A DNA stretch of 64,000 nt from Bryobacteraceae bacterium (GCA_026129905.1 JAHCHE010000021.1:108703-172702), one strand, 5' to 3'; positions 1 through 9,342 are shown, numbered from the stretch's first letter. Made by a program: numbers and translations. Notes: generated from the sequence alone by a model not told the origin.

Positions 1-176
1 GTGACGACGCCGTCGCTGACGGTCACTTCAATGTGGGTGCCCCTCACGTCGCGGTCGCCGGCCAGCTTCAGGCGAACCTGGTCATAGATATGATCGTCCG
101 ACGCGTTCCCCTGCGGCGCGGCCGCCAGGCACGAGCAGATGAGCAGCAGGATGGAACTCAAGCCGATAAGACGCAT
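1..176 (-). CDS. BON-domain exported protein (partial, 3' end outside window)
   Basis: Reading leftward from an ATG at 176, the frame stays open to the window edge for 58 codons. It starts with a signal-peptide-like hydrophobic stretch (SSILLLICSCLAAA) followed by the opening of a BON domain: a D..I...V..KL segment and then a short beta strand ending IEVTVSDGVV, the usual pattern of BON (OsmY-like) domains. BON proteins sit in the periplasm or bind membranes, and their exact role here cannot be told. It lies downstream of the GH42-like gene on the same strand, 278 bp away. Only the N-terminal third is visible, so other domains may follow. Confidence 0.6.
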   Translation of the reverse strand, partial: MRLIGLSSILLLICSCLAAAPQGNASDDHIYDQVRLKLAGDRDVRGTHIEVTVSDGVV

Positions 177-283
177 GCCAACGATGGAGCCTCTCGTTTC
201 AGGATAAAACGCTCGGGAACCGGCGTCACGTCCGCCAATCGACGACGAAGGCGCGGGCGGACGGCGAATTCGACAGATTCGAC

Positions 284-360
284 ACCCTGTAGCGGGGAAT
301 GACGCATCCGCGGGGTTTTTCGCGAGAAGAACGTGCTGGCGGAAATCCTGTCACACCATG
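284..360. repeat. dispersed REP-like repeat, copy 1
   Basis: The stretch with CTGTAGCGGGGAATGACGCA and what follows closely matches the reverse complement of 42000-42075, where the corresponding core reads CTGTAGCGCGGAGTGACGCA. Similarity is strong for about 45 bp and weaker for a further 30. The rest of the 177-454 gap between the BON gene and the glycosidase shows no gene. A dispersed intergenic element is the simplest reading. Confidence 0.5.
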
Positions 361-454
361 GGGGCAATCCGTCGCCAGCGGGGCGGGCATGCGGTGTGAC
401 TGGGCGCGACCGCGGCGGTCCAACCGCCGCCAGTCCGATCGCCGATCGAAGTCG

Positions 455-3400
455 CTAAGTCTTGCGCGCGGGCGTGACCTTTTGTTCGGCCGTGAGACCG
501 CTGATGACGTCCCGCGCGCGAATGCGCCACGCGCCGCGGGCGTCGCTGAGCGCGAACGGGATCGCGACTTTCGCGGCCCCGTCCACGATGTCCACGTTCG
601 TCGAATACTCGCGAGCCAGGCGGCCCTCGGGATTGAACGCCTCGATGTGAACTACCGACCTGTCCACCGGCGCGCCGGCGGAATCCGTGAGCCGCAGGTT
701 CAGCGAGGCATCCATCTCCAACCGCGCGATCGCCGTAGGCCGCTGGAGCAACAGTACGGGCGCGCCGGGCGAAGCCTCGATCTTCTTGCCTGCGAGGCCG
801 CCGCGGAACAGATCGTAAACCACGCCCTCGAGCGGCGGCGGCGTGTAGGTCTTCTTCTCCTCCGGAAGCAGGCCGATCAGCCGCGCGGCCCCGTAGTCGC
901 GAACCGTCGCCAAGTAGCCGCCGTCGCTCGGAAACCCAAGCTTGACGTCCACCCGTTGCGGACCGCCCCGCACGATGCCTTTGCGTTCGCCCTGCCACAG
1001 CGGCGTTTCCCGCCAGCGGCAGCGCTCGTCCATCTGGCCCGTGTACTCGTCCGCGTAGACGATGCCGCCCCGCTCGATGAACTGCTCGATCTCGCGCGCT
1101 TCGCGATCCGAGAGCGCGATCGAGTACGGCAGGATCAGCGCGCGGTAGTTCTTCAGCTCGCCCGCCTCGATCTGCGGCGTGGCCAGGAATCGGAACTGCG
1201 CGCCCTGCCGCTCCAGTTGCTTCACCCACGCGTCGCGCAGCTTGCTCAGTACCCCGAACGCCTTCGACGTCCGCCGCTCCATCTCGGCGGAGATTCGCCC
1301 GTCGGTGATCCAGGCGCCGCGAATGCTGGCCATCGAAAAGTGAATCGCGACGCCGTCCTCGCGCACCATCGAGTTCATGAAGACGCGCGCGACGCCCGAT
1401 TGCAGCGTTTGGAAGCTCTCGGCCAGCGCCGCGCCCTGCTCACTGTAGGTGAGGTCGGGATTCATCAGCGTATAGTGCCAGAAGATCGAAGCCCCGGTAT
1501 GGCCGTAGAAGAGCCTCCGCCACTGCTCGGTTTTAGCCGCCTCGCCAACCAGCCCGTACCCGGTGAAGCCGGTGATGGCCAGCTTCGGATTGAACAGGTA
1601 GTGCATCGCGTCCTGGCTCCCGCCCGAGTACGGCTGGATGTATTCCAGTTCCTGGTCGATCTCGTACCAGTTGCAGCCGTTGTGGGCGGTGGGAACCTGC
1701 GTGCCGGAAATGGACGGCCGCCCCTTGGGATCGATTTCCCGCAGCCACTCGCGCGCCTTGGCGAACGCCTGCACGAACTCCTTCTCCATGTACGTCCGGT
1801 GGTCCGCCCAGGGAGCGAAGTTGCCGTGTTGCTGCGCTTCCTCGGTGGTCATCGGAACCACAGCCTGCCAGTTTTCGAACGACGTGTTCCACGCCGCGTT
1901 CAGCTTCTCGAGGCTTCCGTATTCTTTCCGGAGCCACTCGCGGAAGCCCGCGATCGCCTCCGGCGCCCAATCCACGTCGAACGCGTCGGCGTAGCAGGTG
2001 AGCGACGACTCGTCGGCCAGGTAATACGCCCATGGACGCAGCGGCGCCAGCGGCCGCGCCGCTTTCTCGAGCTGCGCCTTCACGCTGCGTTCGAACTCCG
2101 GCGATTGCAGCACGATCTCGCGCGTCAGGTACTTCTTGTCCTTGGTCTCCGCGAACCCCTTCTTGCGCTTGAGGTAGTTATCCCGCCGGTACCAATAAAT
2201 GCCGAACGCCAGCGGGTGAACGCTGACCATGATCTTGAAGTTGCGTTCCGGCCGCGCCAGCGTCGTGATGCCGAGGCGCCGAAACTGCTCGTCCACCGCC
2301 GGCAGCCACGGCTGGTACGAGCGCGGCCCGAACCACGGCAGGATAATCTCGTAGTCCTTCCAGTCGCGCGAGGACGCCGCGAACCGCACCGGCGTCTGTG
2401 CCACGGCGCTCCCGACAGTTGCTCGCACCGTGCCCGAATGCACGAGCGGCAGGCCAGCCGTAAGCTGCGCGCGGCCGTCCCCTTCCGCCCGCGCGATGAC
2501 GCGGCCGAGTCCGTCGATCAGCTCGATCCGCGCCGGACGCGTGGCCTTCCAGGTCACTTCCACCGAATCGCCTTCCGAGATAATGTCCCGCGAGGACTTC
2601 AGCTCCTCGATCGCATCGGGCTGCGGCTCGTCGATCGCCGTCACGCGCCAATCGGCCCTCGCCTGCTGCTCCAGGAAATAGCGGCCCGGTTCCGGCGCCT
2701 TGAACCCTTTGAACGCGCCGCGCCCGGAGGCCCGCACCTGCGAGTAAATGTCGCGAACGCGCCACCGCGCCGACGATGCGCCCCAGTCCGGAACGGCCGC
2801 CGGCTCCCGCTTGGCCGCGTAGATCAGCGCGCGGCACAGCAGCGAGTAGAAGTACTCCCAATAAACGTCGACGAAGCCGTTGCGCGCTTCCATCGGCATG
2901 TGCCAGCTCACGCCCGAGTTGCGATACGCGAACGCCACCACACGCCCCTTGCCGTGCATCGACGTCGCCGCCACCGGCGAGCCGCTCTCCGACTCCACCA
3001 GCGCCTCGGCCCCGTTCGCCAGCCGGCAGATGTACTGCTCGATGTACTGGAACGGAAAGCTTTCCACCGGAACAGCGCGGGTGATGTAGTGCTCTCCTTT
3101 CCTGCGCCATGGCGATTTTTCGGTCTTCCCCGGCTCGCGCGGCTCCTCAAGTTCGTCCTCCACGGCGGGCGGGGCCGTCACCGGTTCCAGCGGGCACAAC
3201 TCGCTTGCGAACGGACGGATCAACACCAGGCCGCAGCCCTCTTTCACGCGCCGCGCCAGCGCTTCGCGCGAAGCCGCCGTGAGCGCGCTCCAGCCATGGT
3301 TGAGCGGGAGTAGAATGGCCTCGAACTGCTTCTCGGAAGTAAGTTCCTGCTCCAGGTAGGAGTAGATCAGCTTCAGATCTCCGCGTTCGGCCCGCGCCCC

Positions 3401-3742
3401 GTAGTCCGGACCGAAGCTCATGGTCCACTTATTAACGTCCCACGCCGGATCGATGCTGACGGTCGTTAGATCGAGAGCCAGCCGCTGCGCGAGTTCGACG
3501 ACGGTGCGCCCTTCGTCGACCGACGGGACGGCCAGCAGCCGGATCGGCGGGCCGGCAAGCGGCTTCGCCCACTTCACATGAGGCGTCTCGATCTGGAGCG
3601 TATACGGCGCTTCGAAGCGCTTGCCGCTGCCTTTCCGCACGCCCATGCCCACGTCCTGGGCCGAAGCGGGAACGCCGAGCGCGGACCCCGCCGCCACTCC
3701 CGTGCCGATAAATCTCCTGCGCGACCAATTTCGGATTTTCAT
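455..3742 (-). CDS. exported glycoside hydrolase, family 42-like (beta-galactosidase type)
   Basis: A 1095-residue protein with a twin-arginine leader (RRRFIG, residues 8-13, then a hydrophobic run ending ASAQ), so probably exported folded. The middle (about 560-780) looks like a GH42 TIM barrel: an acidic pair in AYYLADESS, then FREWLRKEYGSLEKLNAAWN, a spacing and composition typical of GH42. The usual Asn-Glu acid/base pair is Asp-Glu here. A trimerisation/glutamine-amidotransferase-like segment follows (RALILPYSIALSDREAREIE, about 860-880). The N-terminal 350 residues resemble another amidotransferase-like fold (ILLPLNHGWSAL). Substrate is probably a plant or microbial galactoside, but this is inferred from the family only. 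It stands alone on the minus strand. Confidence 0.72.
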   Translation of the reverse strand: MKIRNWSRRRFIGTGVAAGSALGVPASAQDVGMGVRKGSGKRFEAPYTLQIETPHVKWAKPLAGPPIRLLAVPSVDEGRTVVELAQRLALDLTTVSIDPAWDVNKWTMSFGPDYGARAERGDLKLIYSYLEQELTSEKQFEAILLPLNHGWSALTAASREALARRVKEGCGLVLIRPFASELCPLEPVTAPPAVEDELEEPREPGKTEKSPWRRKGEHYITRAVPVESFPFQYIEQYICRLANGAEALVESESGSPVAATSMHGKGRVVAFAYRNSGVSWHMPMEARNGFVDVYWEYFYSLLCRALIYAAKREPAAVPDWGASSARWRVRDIYSQVRASGRGAFKGFKAPEPGRYFLEQQARADWRVTAIDEPQPDAIEELKSSRDIISEGDSVEVTWKATRPARIELIDGLGRVIARAEGDGRAQLTAGLPLVHSGTVRATVGSAVAQTPVRFAASSRDWKDYEIILPWFGPRSYQPWLPAVDEQFRRLGITTLARPERNFKIMVSVHPLAFGIYWYRRDNYLKRKKGFAETKDKKYLTREIVLQSPEFERSVKAQLEKAARPLAPLRPWAYYLADESSLTCYADAFDVDWAPEAIAGFREWLRKEYGSLEKLNAAWNTSFENWQAVVPMTTEEAQQHGNFAPWADHRTYMEKEFVQAFAKAREWLREIDPKGRPSISGTQVPTAHNGCNWYEIDQELEYIQPYSGGSQDAMHYLFNPKLAITGFTGYGLVGEAAKTEQWRRLFYGHTGASIFWHYTLMNPDLTYSEQGAALAESFQTLQSGVARVFMNSMVREDGVAIHFSMASIRGAWITDGRISAEMERRTSKAFGVLSKLRDAWVKQLERQGAQFRFLATPQIEAGELKNYRALILPYSIALSDREAREIEQFIERGGIVYADEYTGQMDERCRWRETPLWQGERKGIVRGGPQRVDVKLGFPSDGGYLATVRDYGAARLIGLLPEEKKTYTPPPLEGVVYDLFRGGLAGKKIEASPGAPVLLLQRPTAIARLEMDASLNLRLTDSAGAPVDRSVVHIEAFNPEGRLAREYSTNVDIVDGAAKVAIPFALSDARGAWRIRARDVISGLTAEQKVTPARKT

Positions 3743-3768
3743 AGGCGATTACAGCCCCAGCGTAACAC

Positions 3769-4257
3769 GTGAAGGTAGAGCCGACCCGATCCACGGCTTG
3801 GTTCAGATGGCTCGTGATATGCGAACCGTCGAGCACGTGCTATCCATGGCCGGCCTGGGCCGCGATGACTTTGAAGTACGATCGTGTTGATACGCTGATC
3901 GCGTCGCTGGCGAAGTTGGGCGTGCGACTGGGTGCGTTCAGTAGGTGGTGGTTCGAGATTCGAAACATCCTTGTAGTGAATGAACGGCGGCAACGAATCG
4001 CGGAATCGGACACTGCCGCATTCCTCCAGAACCTGTCGCGGCTGAGGATCCGTGTGGACCGCGGTCCGGAGGAAAGTGCGATTCTCCGCCTGGCGCGATC
4101 ATACCGCTTGTCGGTGTATGATGCGGCCTACCTGGAATTGGCGCAACGGGAGAGACTTCAACTGGCCACGCTCGACACTGATCTTCAGACCGCGGCGGCC
4201 GCAGAAGGCGTCGATACCCTCTCGCCGGGAGTGGCTCAGACGGGCGCCCCTCGATAG
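3769..4257 (+). pseudogene. truncated VapC-like PIN-domain ribonuclease
   Basis: From about 3930 the translation is a recognisable VapC PIN domain: WWFEIRNILVVNERRQRI, then VYDAAYLELAQRE and LATLDTDLQTAAAAEGV. These carry the second to fourth acidic positions of the family. The first 35-40 residues of a PIN domain, including the first catalytic Asp and the first beta strand, are missing and replaced by unrelated sequence, so ribonuclease activity is unlikely. No antitoxin gene is visible upstream. The translated frame opens at 3769, but homology begins later. It could still be expressed as a fragment. Confidence 0.5.
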
Positions 4258-4299
4258 GACTTCCAGAATCCGCGGCCAGGACAGACCGCTGCCCGAACC

Positions 4300-4410
4300 G
4301 AGAGACAGCCGAGGGGTCGGTCGAGGAATGCCGCTGTTTCCTGATTCTTGCCAAGAACCTCGGCTACGGCGACACCGCAACGCTGCTTACGCCGCTCGTC
4401 ACGCCGCCCA
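4300..4410 (+). pseudogene. possible four-helix-bundle (rRNA-IVS type) protein remnant
   Basis: The 375-bp gap between the PIN fragment and the PilZ gene holds no intact gene. One plus-strand frame reads EECRCFLILAKNLGYGDTAT, which resembles the third helix and loop of the four-helix-bundle proteins often found near mobile DNA. The frame has no start and drifts away after about 30 codons. The similarity is short, so this is a weak call. Confidence 0.25.
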
Positions 4411-4632
4411 CACGCCGTGCGGTTCCTCCGCAAAGTCGCCTGGATGGCGCGATCACCGTCGGCGGCGAACGTGCAGGGCCCCTGATTTCCCCAGCATGTG
4501 CCTCAGCGCAGCTCGGCGACGGGTATCGAACAGGACGCTCCTGCTCGGATGCGAGTGCCTTTCCTCTGTTGCGCCGGTCTTGGATCGCCCGTTCTGTTTT
4601 GCGCGGCTGCTCACAAGTTATCCCCGGAGCGC

Positions 4633-4974
4633 CTAACGCGTGGAGCGCACGAACTCGTAGCGCTCGAGCGTAACGGCGACCGAGCGCAGGCGCTTGGCGC
4701 TGGATTCGCCGCGGACTTTGTCCAGACGGATGACCTTGCCTACGCAGTGCAGGCGCACTTTTTCCTTTTCACCGGTCTTGGAGGGGAGCGTGATAATGTA
4801 CTCGACTGGATCTCCAACCTGAATCTCCTGATCGGAAGTAAACAGGACCCCGCCGGAACTCAGGTTCCGGGTTTCACCGACCTCGTTCACCTGGCGGGCG
4901 CCGGCGCGGAGGAGCTTGAGGGGAAGGTGCAGTTCGAACCGCTTGGATCTTCGCTGGTCCGCCACGTTCATCAC
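4633..4974 (-). CDS. PilZ-domain protein
   Basis: A 113-residue protein that is a single PilZ domain. The N-terminus has the RRSKRFELHLPLKL block (the RxxxR c-di-GMP contact region) and NLSSGGVLF matches the D/NxSxxG motif. The two motifs are in the right order and spacing for c-di-GMP binding, although Asn stands at the first position of the second motif. Single-domain PilZ proteins usually act as adaptors for motility, exopolysaccharide or secretion machines; the partner cannot be told from context. It is transcribed alone, divergent from the psd operon with 262 bp between, in which I see no gene. Confidence 0.8.
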   Translation of the reverse strand: MMNVADQRRSKRFELHLPLKLLRAGARQVNEVGETRNLSSGGVLFTSDQEIQVGDPVEYIITLPSKTGEKEKVRLHCVGKVIRLDKVRGESSAKRLRSVAVTLERYEFVRSTR

Positions 4975-5236
4975 CTAGAATTTAATGATCCGATTGGGGA
5001 AGGTCAATAGGTCCACCCCTGCCCGCCGGCCATTCCGGTTCTGGTACTCTCACGCTGCCGCGACCGCGTACAACTTGAATGATACACTTCAAGTAGCGCG
5101 CGATTCTGAAGAAAGTACTGCTCCTTGCGGCCAGCAACTTGCTTATCGCGCAAGGAATCGCCGGCTGCCAGCCTTGAACGGCGATCCGATCTAGTGGGCG
5201 ACCGGCGCGTTCTGCGAGAATAGGGTTCGGACCTCC

Positions 5237-5836
5237 ATGGTGATCACCGGGGTATACTACGCTCTGGCGCTGGCGGCCGGCGGGTTGGTGGTTTCTTATC
5301 TGACGCGGCCGGCATTCGGCCTTCCGCTGTTCGTGCTGGCGGCGTTCTGCCTGTATTTCTTTCGGGATCCGGAGCGGCAGATTCCGGACGGCCCCGTCGC
5401 CGTTTCTCCCGCCGACGGGAAGGTGGTGGCCGTGAAACCCGAAGGAGCGGGCACGCGAATCAGCATTTTCCTCAGCGTCTTCGACGTCCATGTCAATCGC
5501 GCGCCGATCGCCGGCGCCATTACCGATGTTTCCTATCGGCCGGGCAAGTTCGTCGTCGCCAGCAAGGAGGCGGCTTCGTCCCAGAACGAGCAGAACGTGG
5601 TGACCCTGGAGGGCGAGGGCGCGCGCGTCGTTTTCAAGCAGATCGCCGGCATCGTCGCGCGGCGGATCGTGTTCCACAAGAAGCCCGGCGATCGGGTGGC
5701 GAAGGGCGAACGCGTCGGTCACATCCAGTTCGGCTCGCGCCTGGATTTGCTGCTGGGTCCCGAGTGGGACATCATGGTGAGGGAGGGGCAGCATGTTCGA
5801 GGCGGATCGAGCATCGTTGCGCGGCGGAGGACTTGA
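5237..5836 (+). CDS. psd: phosphatidylserine decarboxylase proenzyme (short type)
   Basis: Converts phosphatidylserine to phosphatidylethanolamine at the inner membrane. The 199-residue length fits the short bacterial/archaeal Psd class. Residues 5-45 form two hydrophobic segments, followed by FFRDPER and SPADGKVV, both family signatures, then IFLSVFDVHVNRAP. The self-cleavage site is the Gly-Ser of FGSRLD near residue 170; the Ser would become the pyruvoyl group. It is the first gene of a lipid/envelope operon and is followed directly by pssA, which makes its substrate. Confidence 0.92.
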   Translation: MVITGVYYALALAAGGLVVSYLTRPAFGLPLFVLAAFCLYFFRDPERQIPDGPVAVSPADGKVVAVKPEGAGTRISIFLSVFDVHVNRAPIAGAITDVSYRPGKFVVASKEAASSQNEQNVVTLEGEGARVVFKQIAGIVARRIVFHKKPGDRVAKGERVGHIQFGSRLDLLLGPEWDIMVREGQHVRGGSSIVARRRT

Positions 5837-5846
5837 CCGGAAGCGG

Positions 5847-6749
5847 ATGTCCAAACTGAAGCTGTCGAGATGGCCCGCCGGCCCTCGCGTGAAACCCGCA
5901 CGGCCCCGCCGCGCGGCATACGCGCTGCCGACCCTGTTCACGGCCGGCAACCTATTCCTGGGGTTCCTGGCGATTCTCCAATCGTTCGAGGCGGTGATGC
6001 TCGCCAAGGCGGGGCATCTCGGCTTCAACCCGCATTTCCGGTTGGCGGCGATCGCCATCGGCGTGGCCGTGTTTCTGGACGGCCTGGACGGCCGGATCGC
6101 GCGGCTTACGAATACGGTGAGCGAGTTCGGCCGCGAGCTGGACTCGCTGGCGGATGCGATCACATTCGGCGTTGCGCCGGCGGTGCTCGCCTTCACCTGG
6201 GGCATCGCTTTCGTGGACGGCGAACTCGGGCACAGCATGGGCGATCACCTCCGCCGGGCCGGCTATTTCATGGCCTTCCTCTATCTACTGTGCGGCGCGG
6301 CGCGCCTGGCGCGGTTCAACATTCAGGTAGACCCGGTTCCGAAGAACCCCGGCCGGCCGGACCGTAAGTATTTCGTTGGGCTGCCCATACCGGCCGCCGC
6401 CGGACTGGTCGCGTCGGTGACGTACGCAGCGGGTTCCGAACCGCTGGAATGGTGGCCGGCCGCGGTAGGCTGGCTCGGGTTGCTGGCGCTGCTTTCGGTG
6501 CTGATGGTCAGCACCTGGCGTTATCGGAGTTTTAAGGACCTGAACCTGCTGCGGCCTCGGTCGCCCCGCAGCGTGGTGGTGTTGGGCAGCCTCATCTACC
6601 TGGTCTGGAACTACTCGCGGCCGGTGCTCTTGGCGATGGCGATCACGTACGTGGGCAGCGGGATCGTGATCCGCATCGGTGGAGCGCTGCGGCGCCGGTT
6701 CCGGCCGGGACCTCCGCCGCCGGCAGAGGAAGCCGGCAGTCCCGCCTAG
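5847..6749 (+). CDS. pssA: CDP-diacylglycerol--serine O-phosphatidyltransferase
   Basis: Makes phosphatidylserine from CDP-diacylglycerol and serine in the inner membrane. The full CDP-alcohol phosphotransferase motif DG-x2-AR-x8-G-x3-D-x3-D is present (DGRIAR ... FGRELDSLAD). Several hydrophobic segments follow, consistent with a polytopic protein of about 300 residues. I chose the ATG at 5847, ten bases after the psd stop, over an ATG at 5793 that would overlap psd by 44 bases; a basic region (KLSRWPAGPRVKPARPRRA) precedes the first membrane helix either way. Psd and PssA adjacent form the phosphatidylethanolamine branch. Confidence 0.92.
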   Translation: MSKLKLSRWPAGPRVKPARPRRAAYALPTLFTAGNLFLGFLAILQSFEAVMLAKAGHLGFNPHFRLAAIAIGVAVFLDGLDGRIARLTNTVSEFGRELDSLADAITFGVAPAVLAFTWGIAFVDGELGHSMGDHLRRAGYFMAFLYLLCGAARLARFNIQVDPVPKNPGRPDRKYFVGLPIPAAAGLVASVTYAAGSEPLEWWPAAVGWLGLLALLSVLMVSTWRYRSFKDLNLLRPRSPRSVVVLGSLIYLVWNYSRPVLLAMAITYVGSGIVIRIGGALRRRFRPGPPPPAEEAGSPA

Positions 6750-6757
6750 AGGCGTTC

Positions 6758-7765
6758 ATGCGAACAGCGAAAGTCGTGATCCTTGGCGATTCCCTCCTGG
6801 CGAAGGAAATCGAAGAGGTGTTTTCCGGGCAAGCGCCCGAGATCGAAATCGAGGCGGCCGGCGTTGTGGAAGGCGAAGCCATCCTCACGGAGCGGGGCGG
6901 GGAGCCGGCGCTGATCATGGGCATTACCGAGAAGACGCTCGCTTCGGCCGGCGCGATCGTTCTGGCCGGACCCGCGGCGGCCAGCCGGCGGACGAGGGAG
7001 ATGTGGTCGGCGCTGCGCGGTGACCGCCCGGCGGTTATCGACCTCAGCTACGCGCTGGAGGAGCAGCCTGGGGCTCGCCTTCGAGCGCCGCTGGCGGAAA
7101 CCGGCCCGGCCGCCGCCGGCGAGATCCAACTGGTGGCGCATCCGGCGGCGATCGTCCTGAGCAGGTTTTTTGGATGCATCTCCCGCCGCTCCGCGGTCCG
7201 CCGCTGGGTGGCGCACATCTTCGAGCCGGCCAGCGAGCGAGGACGGCCGGGCGTGGATGAACTCCAGCAGCAAACGGTGGATCTGCTGTCGTTCCGGACG
7301 CTGCCCAAGGAAGTGTTCGACGAGCAGCTCACATTCAACCTCCTGGCGCGATACGGCGCGGAGGCGCCCCTCAGCCTGCAGGGGGTGGAGACGCTGATCG
7401 AACGCCACCTGGCGAGCCTGTTGGCCAAGGGCGGGCTGATGCCGATGGCTTCCCTCCGGCTCATTCAAGCGCCGGTTTTCCACGGCTACAGTTTTTCCGT
7501 TTGGGTGGAATTCGAGTCCAATGCCGCGGCGGCCGAACTCGCGGACGCTCTGGCGGCGGCGGGAATCGACGTGCGCGCCGCCGGCGAGCCGCCGCCCACC
7601 AACGTGGGCGTGGCGGGCCAAAGCGGAATGACGGTGGGCCTCATCGAGACGGATCGAAACGATCCGCGCTGCGCGTGGTTCTGGATCGTCGCGGACAACC
7701 ACCGGATTTCGGCCGACAACGCATTGGCGCTGACGCGGCAGGTTCTCGCCGCGGAGGAGGCGTGA
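6758..7765 (+). CDS. aspartate-semialdehyde dehydrogenase/USG-like protein lacking the catalytic Cys
   Basis: A 335-residue protein with the fold signatures of the Asd/ArgC family: an N-terminal Rossmann start (KVVILGDSLLAKEI) and a C-terminal dimerisation domain (LPKEVFDEQLTFNLLARYG, VFHGYSFSVWVEF). At the expected active-site position the family motif NPxC reads HPAA (VAHPAAIVLSRFF), so the nucleophilic Cys is Ala, and the usual GHS after the dimerisation start is GYS. It is therefore unlikely to be a working dehydrogenase and resembles the non-catalytic USG-type relatives. It sits between pssA and lptE and its stop overlaps the lptE start, so its role may be tied to the envelope operon. 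Confidence 0.72.
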   Translation: MRTAKVVILGDSLLAKEIEEVFSGQAPEIEIEAAGVVEGEAILTERGGEPALIMGITEKTLASAGAIVLAGPAAASRRTREMWSALRGDRPAVIDLSYALEEQPGARLRAPLAETGPAAAGEIQLVAHPAAIVLSRFFGCISRRSAVRRWVAHIFEPASERGRPGVDELQQQTVDLLSFRTLPKEVFDEQLTFNLLARYGAEAPLSLQGVETLIERHLASLLAKGGLMPMASLRLIQAPVFHGYSFSVWVEFESNAAAAELADALAAAGIDVRAAGEPPPTNVGVAGQSGMTVGLIETDRNDPRCAWFWIVADNHRISADNALALTRQVLAAEEA

Positions 7766-8277
7766 GGCGCGCGGCGCTGGCGCTGGCCGCTTTCCTGTGC
7801 GCGGCCGGGTGTGGCTACCGCGTGGCGGGGCGGGGAGATCTTGTGCCGCGGGAGATCCACGCTATCGCGATTCCGGCGTTCGGCAACGCGACCACCCGGT
7901 ACACGCTTACCCAGCGCTTGCCGCAGGCGATCGGGCGTGAGTTCATCAGCCGGACACGGTACGCCATTGTCGCCGACCCGGAGGACGCCGACGCCGTACT
8001 GGAAGGATCGGTTATCAATTACTTCTCCTATCCCACCGTTTTTGACCCGGCCACGGGCCGCGCGGCGGGCGTACAGCTCATCCTCGTGCTCGACATCCGG
8101 CTGAGGAACCGGCGCAGCGGCGCGCTGGTGTTCGAGCGCGCCGGGATGCAAGTGCAGAACCGGTACGAGATCAGCGCGGACCAGGCGGCGTACTTTGAAG
8201 AGAGCGACGCCGCCCTGGAGCGCGCCAGCCGCGATGCCGCGCGAACCGTCGTCAGCGCGATTCTGGAGAATTTCTAA
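7762..8277 (+). CDS. lptE: LPS-assembly lipoprotein LptE
   Basis: Outer-membrane lipoprotein that plugs the LptD barrel and helps insert lipopolysaccharide. The start is a GTG at 7762 whose bases overlap the TGA of the preceding gene (GTGA), a coupled start. The 171-residue product has a short leader ending in a lipobox-like AAGCGY, the LptE hallmark, followed by IPAFGN, TRYTLTQRLPQAIGREFI and ADAVLEGSVINY, all in the usual order and spacing. Codons are similar to the neighbours. Position just before holA is a common bacterial arrangement for lptE. Confidence 0.88.
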   Translation: MRRAALALAAFLCAAGCGYRVAGRGDLVPREIHAIAIPAFGNATTRYTLTQRLPQAIGREFISRTRYAIVADPEDADAVLEGSVINYFSYPTVFDPATGRAAGVQLILVLDIRLRNRRSGALVFERAGMQVQNRYEISADQAAYFEESDAALERASRDAARTVVSAILENF

Positions 8278-8280
8278 GCC

Positions 8281-9342
8281 ATGACTCCGGCCCAGTTCCT
8301 GAGCAAACTGTCGCGGCAGGGGCCGGCGCCCGTTTACCTTTTCACGGGCGCCGAACCGTATTTGCGGGAGCGCGCGAGGCAAGCGTTGATCGAGCGGACG
8401 CTGCCGCCGGACGAGCGCGAGGCCGGCTTTACGCGGCTCGATCTGGGCGAAGCGAAGTTGGAAGACGTTATCGACGACGCGCGGACGCTTTCCTTGTTTT
8501 CGCCGCGCCGGTTGATCTGGGCCTCGGGCGCGGAAGCCGTGTTGCCGAAAACGATCTCGCGCGCGGAGTCCGAGTCCGATGAGGGCGCCGCGGCGGCGGT
8601 GGCCCGGTACGTCCGAAATCCCACGCCGGGCGTCGTCCTGGTCCTCGAGTCCAACCGGTTTGAATACGAGGGCGAAGGCAAGAAAAAACTGGAACGGGTA
8701 CAAAAGTTCTACTCGGCGATACCGGACCAAGTGGAGTTCGCCCCCTTCACCGCCGACGAAGCGCGGCGCCTGGCGGCGAACCTGGCGCGCGAGTCCGGAT
8801 TGGCGCTTACGCCGGCGCAGATCGCGCAGGTAGTGGAGGCCTGCGGCGGCGAGGCGGCGCGCATCGCGATAGAGATGGACAAGCTCGCCACGTTCGCCGC
8901 GGGCCGCGGCTCGGTGACGGAAGAAGATATCGCGAAGCTGGTTCCCAACGCGCAGGCGACGACGATCTTCGCGCTGGTGGCCGCGCTTGGCAGGCGCGAC
9001 CGCGCGAAGGCCTTGGAACTGCTGGACGCGCTCGTCCGCGACGGCGAATACCTTCCGCTGGCGCTCAGCTTTCTCGGAACCCAGTTCCGGCACGCGCTGG
9101 CGGCGCGGGAAGCGGGACTGCGCGGCTCACAGCAGGTGCAGGCGTACTTCTCCCGGCGCGGCGTCCCGATGTGGCCCTCGCGCGCCAACGACGTATCGCA
9201 GACGGCGTCGCTGTTTTCCGAAAGCCAGCTTCGGACGGCGCTGGAAACGATCTACCTCGCCGACAAAGCCCTGCGCGACGCCCGCCCCGACGACAAGACC
9301 GTGATGGAAGCGTTCGTCTTCGCGCTGACGGGCGCGGCGTAG
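8281..9342 (+). CDS. holA: DNA polymerase III subunit delta
   Basis: The clamp-loader subunit that opens the sliding clamp. The 353-residue length is normal. The N-terminal block PVYLFTGAEPYLRERARQAL is the degenerate nucleotide-binding start typical of HolA, followed by a FSPRRLIWASGAEAV strand and a C-terminal helical collar domain (LAARLALDLT-like helices; ALSFLGTQFRHALAAREAGL). It begins three bases after the lptE stop and closes the five-gene psd-to-holA run. Confidence 0.9.
   Translation: MTPAQFLSKLSRQGPAPVYLFTGAEPYLRERARQALIERTLPPDEREAGFTRLDLGEAKLEDVIDDARTLSLFSPRRLIWASGAEAVLPKTISRAESESDEGAAAAVARYVRNPTPGVVLVLESNRFEYEGEGKKKLERVQKFYSAIPDQVEFAPFTADEARRLAANLARESGLALTPAQIAQVVEACGGEAARIAIEMDKLATFAAGRGSVTEEDIAKLVPNAQATTIFALVAALGRRDRAKALELLDALVRDGEYLPLALSFLGTQFRHALAAREAGLRGSQQVQAYFSRRGVPMWPSRANDVSQTASLFSESQLRTALETIYLADKALRDARPDDKTVMEAFVFALTGAA

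Noticed and set aside
299..3313. Long plus-strand frame opposite the glycosidase gene
   Set aside because: It is an Arg/Pro-rich antisense shadow of the GH42-like gene, without any family motif; high GC makes such frames common.
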